Assembly (NCBI GenBank): GCA_016745035.1
Contig: JADGDE010000004.1
Coordinates: 1-64,000 of the forward strand
DNA from: Thiotrichales bacterium
GTDB taxonomy: Bacteria; Pseudomonadota; Gammaproteobacteria; Beggiatoales; Beggiatoaceae
Length of the DNA: 64,000 bases
Direction of reading: 5' to 3'
Under the pieces are notes generated by a model that ran no database searches, was not told the origin of the DNA, and saw only the letters and a program-made list of their open reading frames with translations. This document shows positions 61,709 through 64,000 of the stretch, piece by piece; position 1 is the first letter of the stretch, and every line of letters begins with the position of its first letter. Position numbers and translations under genes: made by a program.

Positions 61709-63943
61709 TTAAAAATAATAACGTAATTCAGCAAAATAACTGCGTCCTGCCATGGGTAAATCATAAGGGATGCGTTGCACGCCTTGATGATCAGGACCGG
61801 GGCTAGGTTCAAAAACGGCGCTATCAAAGAGGTTTTTCACCCCAAAGGCGAGATTCCAAGCGCTTTTGCGCGGGTTTTTATAACGCAAAGTGAGATCGAT
61901 GGTGCTGTTATCTGCCAGATTGGCTCTGGGATCGGTGCGTGGACGTTTACGATCAGCAACCCAATTGGCTTGGGCATTGAGATACCAGTTCGGTAGAAAT
62001 GACCAATCATAGCGTAAATAGGCATCTTGCCGAGGATAGTTACCTCGTTCTGTATGGTGTTGCTGAACTTTATGCGTGGCATAATTAAATAATAAACTCG
62101 ATTGCGCATTGATTTTGAAGCGCATTTCCATTTCAAACCCATGCCCATGAATATCGTCTTTTGAATTTTGTGCTGTCCGGGCGATTTGTGTGCTTTCAAT
62201 GTCTCCCACATCTTTAGGGCTGACGAATTCAATCGCATTGGCCCATCGAAAACGGTACATATTTAAGCCTATATGCAGGTTACTATAAGGGCGATAATCA
62301 AAAGCCAACTCTAAAGTTTTAATACTTTCAGCGTCTAAATTTTTATTACCTAAAGCCATTGGGTTGTAGACATTATAAAGTTCTTGAAATGAAGGGGCAC
62401 GAAAAGCTTCACCATAAAGGAGTTTGGCATTGAGGTTAGGACGCACTTGCCAAACCAAAGCACCGCGTAAGTTAATGGCTCGACCAAAATCGGAATAGTC
62501 ATCATAACGTGCGCCAAAGGTCAGCTCCCAATTTTTACGAAATTTCCAAGCATCTTGGGCAAAAACATAATAACTTTGGCGAATTTTTTCAGGATTATAA
62601 ACCAAGGGCGTGTCGCTAATATCAAGCAATTCACCACCGGGTTTAATATTGCTGCCGGGTGGAAATAACCAGTTGGTTTCACGGGTGGTTTTATATTGGT
62701 CAGCATAATAATAGCCCGTCCCCAAACGGACTTGATGTTGCTTAAAACCGCGATAAAGCGCGCTGATGTCTAAGCGCCCATCTTTTTCATAATTACTGGC
62801 AGCGGCATTTAAACCATTAGGGTATTGCCCGCCCATAGCACCCGGTGGGTAAACTTCCACATTTTTATATAGCCAAAGTCTATCAGTATAAGCCGCGCGT
62901 ATCTTGAGACCCCAGTCTGAGGTAAAGTGAGGTTGCGCCCAACTAACAATCACGTCACTGATGCGGTGATCGGATGTCCCAGCGTAATCTAGAGCTTGTG
63001 CTGCACCAACGCCACTCCCAGCATTAAATACCGATTGGTTAGCGATTTCTAAACGCCAAACGGCATTGTCATCAGTGATATAGCTCAAGTCGAGTCGAAA
63101 ATCTAAACTATCGCGCTGTAAGCTAGGCGCACCGGGCGCGTGAGAAATATCGGTTTTAAAGCGCTGATCTAAGACGGTTTGATAATCTTTTTCGATAATT
63201 TCTTTATGGCCTTTTTCACTGCCATAACGTAGCATTAAGCTGACATCGGCTTCATTACTTTGTTTGCCAAATAAAAACCAAACGTCTTTTTCTCCAAAAC
63301 TCCCAATCCGAGAGCCAACTTCCGTGCCTTTTATATCAGCGGCGGTTTTGGTGATGACATTAATAATGCCAGCCAAGGCATCTGCGCCGTGAATAGCCGA
63401 TCCAGGGCCACGCATAATTTCAACTTTTTTGATTTTGTAGACGGGAATATCTAAGCCGCGAGGCGAGGGGTTGCCTGCGAGCACATCTTTTAGTGGCAAT
63501 CCATTGATCATAACCAACACTTGGGGATTAAATGCGGTGTGAATGCCACGAATGGAATAAATCGGCGTGTAAAAGAAAAAATCGCGGGAAACATTCAAGC
63601 CCGGCACGGCTTCTAAAGCTTCGGTTAACGTCCGCGCTCCTGTGGCTTCTAAGTCTTGTGCGGTAATGACGCTGGTCACCGCTGGCGCACTGCCTGCGTC
63701 TTCTCGCGAACCTGAGGCAAGTGTGACAGCTTGCTTTTGCAATAAGCCATCAAAAACATTAAAAACTTCGTCTAAATTAATTCGTACTTTTTTGAGTTGT
63801 TTAAGGTCGAGTTTAAGCAATTCAGTGATGTTGGTTGCTGTTGTTGATTTTGACTCATCTTTTGCTGAGGCAAAAGGAAACATGAATGTATTGAGTAGCA
63901 AAGATAAGTAGGCAAAATAATAAACAGGGCGAGGCATTAGCAT
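61709..63943 (-). CDS. TonB-dependent outer-membrane receptor
   Basis: This 744-residue protein has a signal peptide (to about FASAKDE), an N-terminal extension of some 60 residues (LLKLDLKQLKKVRINLDEVF), a plug domain (LTEALEAVPGLNVSRDFFFY; YKIKKVEIMRGPGSAIHGADALAGIINVITK) and a barrel ending in LRYYF with the terminal phenylalanine. Its substrate is unknown; the plug is closer to vitamin or siderophore receptors of the BtuB/FhuE type than to SusC. It precedes gspC, probably on one transcript. The receptor at 11104-12972 is only distantly similar. The remaining 57 bases to the window end show no clear promoter. Confidence 0.92.
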   Translation of the reverse strand: MLMPRPVYYFAYLSLLLNTFMFPFASAKDESKSTTATNITELLKLDLKQLKKVRINLDEVFNVFDGLLQKQAVTLASGSREDAGSAPAVTSVITAQDLEATGARTLTEALEAVPGLNVSRDFFFYTPIYSIRGIHTAFNPQVLVMINGLPLKDVLAGNPSPRGLDIPVYKIKKVEIMRGPGSAIHGADALAGIINVITKTAADIKGTEVGSRIGSFGEKDVWFLFGKQSNEADVSLMLRYGSEKGHKEIIEKDYQTVLDQRFKTDISHAPGAPSLQRDSLDFRLDLSYITDDNAVWRLEIANQSVFNAGSGVGAAQALDYAGTSDHRISDVIVSWAQPHFTSDWGLKIRAAYTDRLWLYKNVEVYPPGAMGGQYPNGLNAAASNYEKDGRLDISALYRGFKQHQVRLGTGYYYADQYKTTRETNWLFPPGSNIKPGGELLDISDTPLVYNPEKIRQSYYVFAQDAWKFRKNWELTFGARYDDYSDFGRAINLRGALVWQVRPNLNAKLLYGEAFRAPSFQELYNVYNPMALGNKNLDAESIKTLELAFDYRPYSNLHIGLNMYRFRWANAIEFVSPKDVGDIESTQIARTAQNSKDDIHGHGFEMEMRFKINAQSSLLFNYATHKVQQHHTERGNYPRQDAYLRYDWSFLPNWYLNAQANWVADRKRPRTDPRANLADNSTIDLTLRYKNPRKSAWNLAFGVKNLFDSAVFEPSPGPDHQGVQRIPYDLPMAGRSYFAELRYYF

Positions 63944-64000
63944 ATATAGGGATAATTGATTAATTTGTTATCTCATGCAGCGCATGACGAAAATGACTTA

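Overview
The window is chromosomal DNA of a gammaproteobacterium. Evidence for this is the gene order rpsF-rpsR-rplI, cmk-rpsA-ihfB-lapA, rpsO-pnp and divergent bamD/rluD, together with lptD, hrpA and a scattered general secretion pathway. A 398-residue ATP sulfurylase of the dissimilatory type, a proton-pumping pyrophosphatase, PPK2, REC proteins of the DUF3369-linked type and many small mobile repeats suggest a sulfur oxidiser of the Thiotrichales/Beggiatoa kind. That placement is an inference from gene content. No rRNA, tRNA or CRISPR array was seen.

Region 1 (1-3.9 kb, minus strand) looks like an integron-type cassette array, read from a 125-bp leader at 3945 towards position 1. It holds a CBASS pair (CD-NTase plus a two-TM beta-barrel Cap15-like effector), then a second pair made of a diadenylate-cyclase-like protein and another Cap15-like effector, then a PhzF-like enzyme, and ends in an IS1-like remnant. 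The genes are separated by attC-like sites or their remains. The second pair is the best candidate for an undescribed anti-phage signalling system.

Region 2 (4.0-20 kb) starts with hrpA, bracketed by inverted copies of the leader. Behind hrpA the plus-strand leader is followed by cassette-like genes (PIN nuclease, PLP decarboxylase), then a TonB receptor and PPK2. A degraded copy of the hrpA 3' end with a third leader copy at 14.9-15.5 kb precedes a second plus-strand array of small unknown genes with well-formed attC sites. No integron integrase lies in the window. Two MITE-like families and a third dispersed repeat are scattered here.

Region 3 (20-33.4 kb, minus strand) has a Kef-type antiporter, an L,D-transpeptidase and rlmH, followed by a seven-gene signalling block. 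The block combines a cobalamin-binding protein and a MtaA/CmuA-like methyltransferase with three histidine kinases and REC proteins. It reads as a corrinoid-dependent sensory system of unknown signal.

Region 4 (33.6-64 kb) is mostly core genome: rpsO-pnp, hppA, lipA, rplI-rpsR-rpsF, cmk-rpsA-ihfB-lapA-metZ, gspD-lptD, an NSS transporter, an envelope cluster (flippase-like protein, WecB-like epimerase, LTA-synthase-like phosphotransferase), gspI-gspH, a sulfotransferase, bamD/rluD, sat, gspC and a second TonB receptor. The type II secretion genes are split over three distant places.
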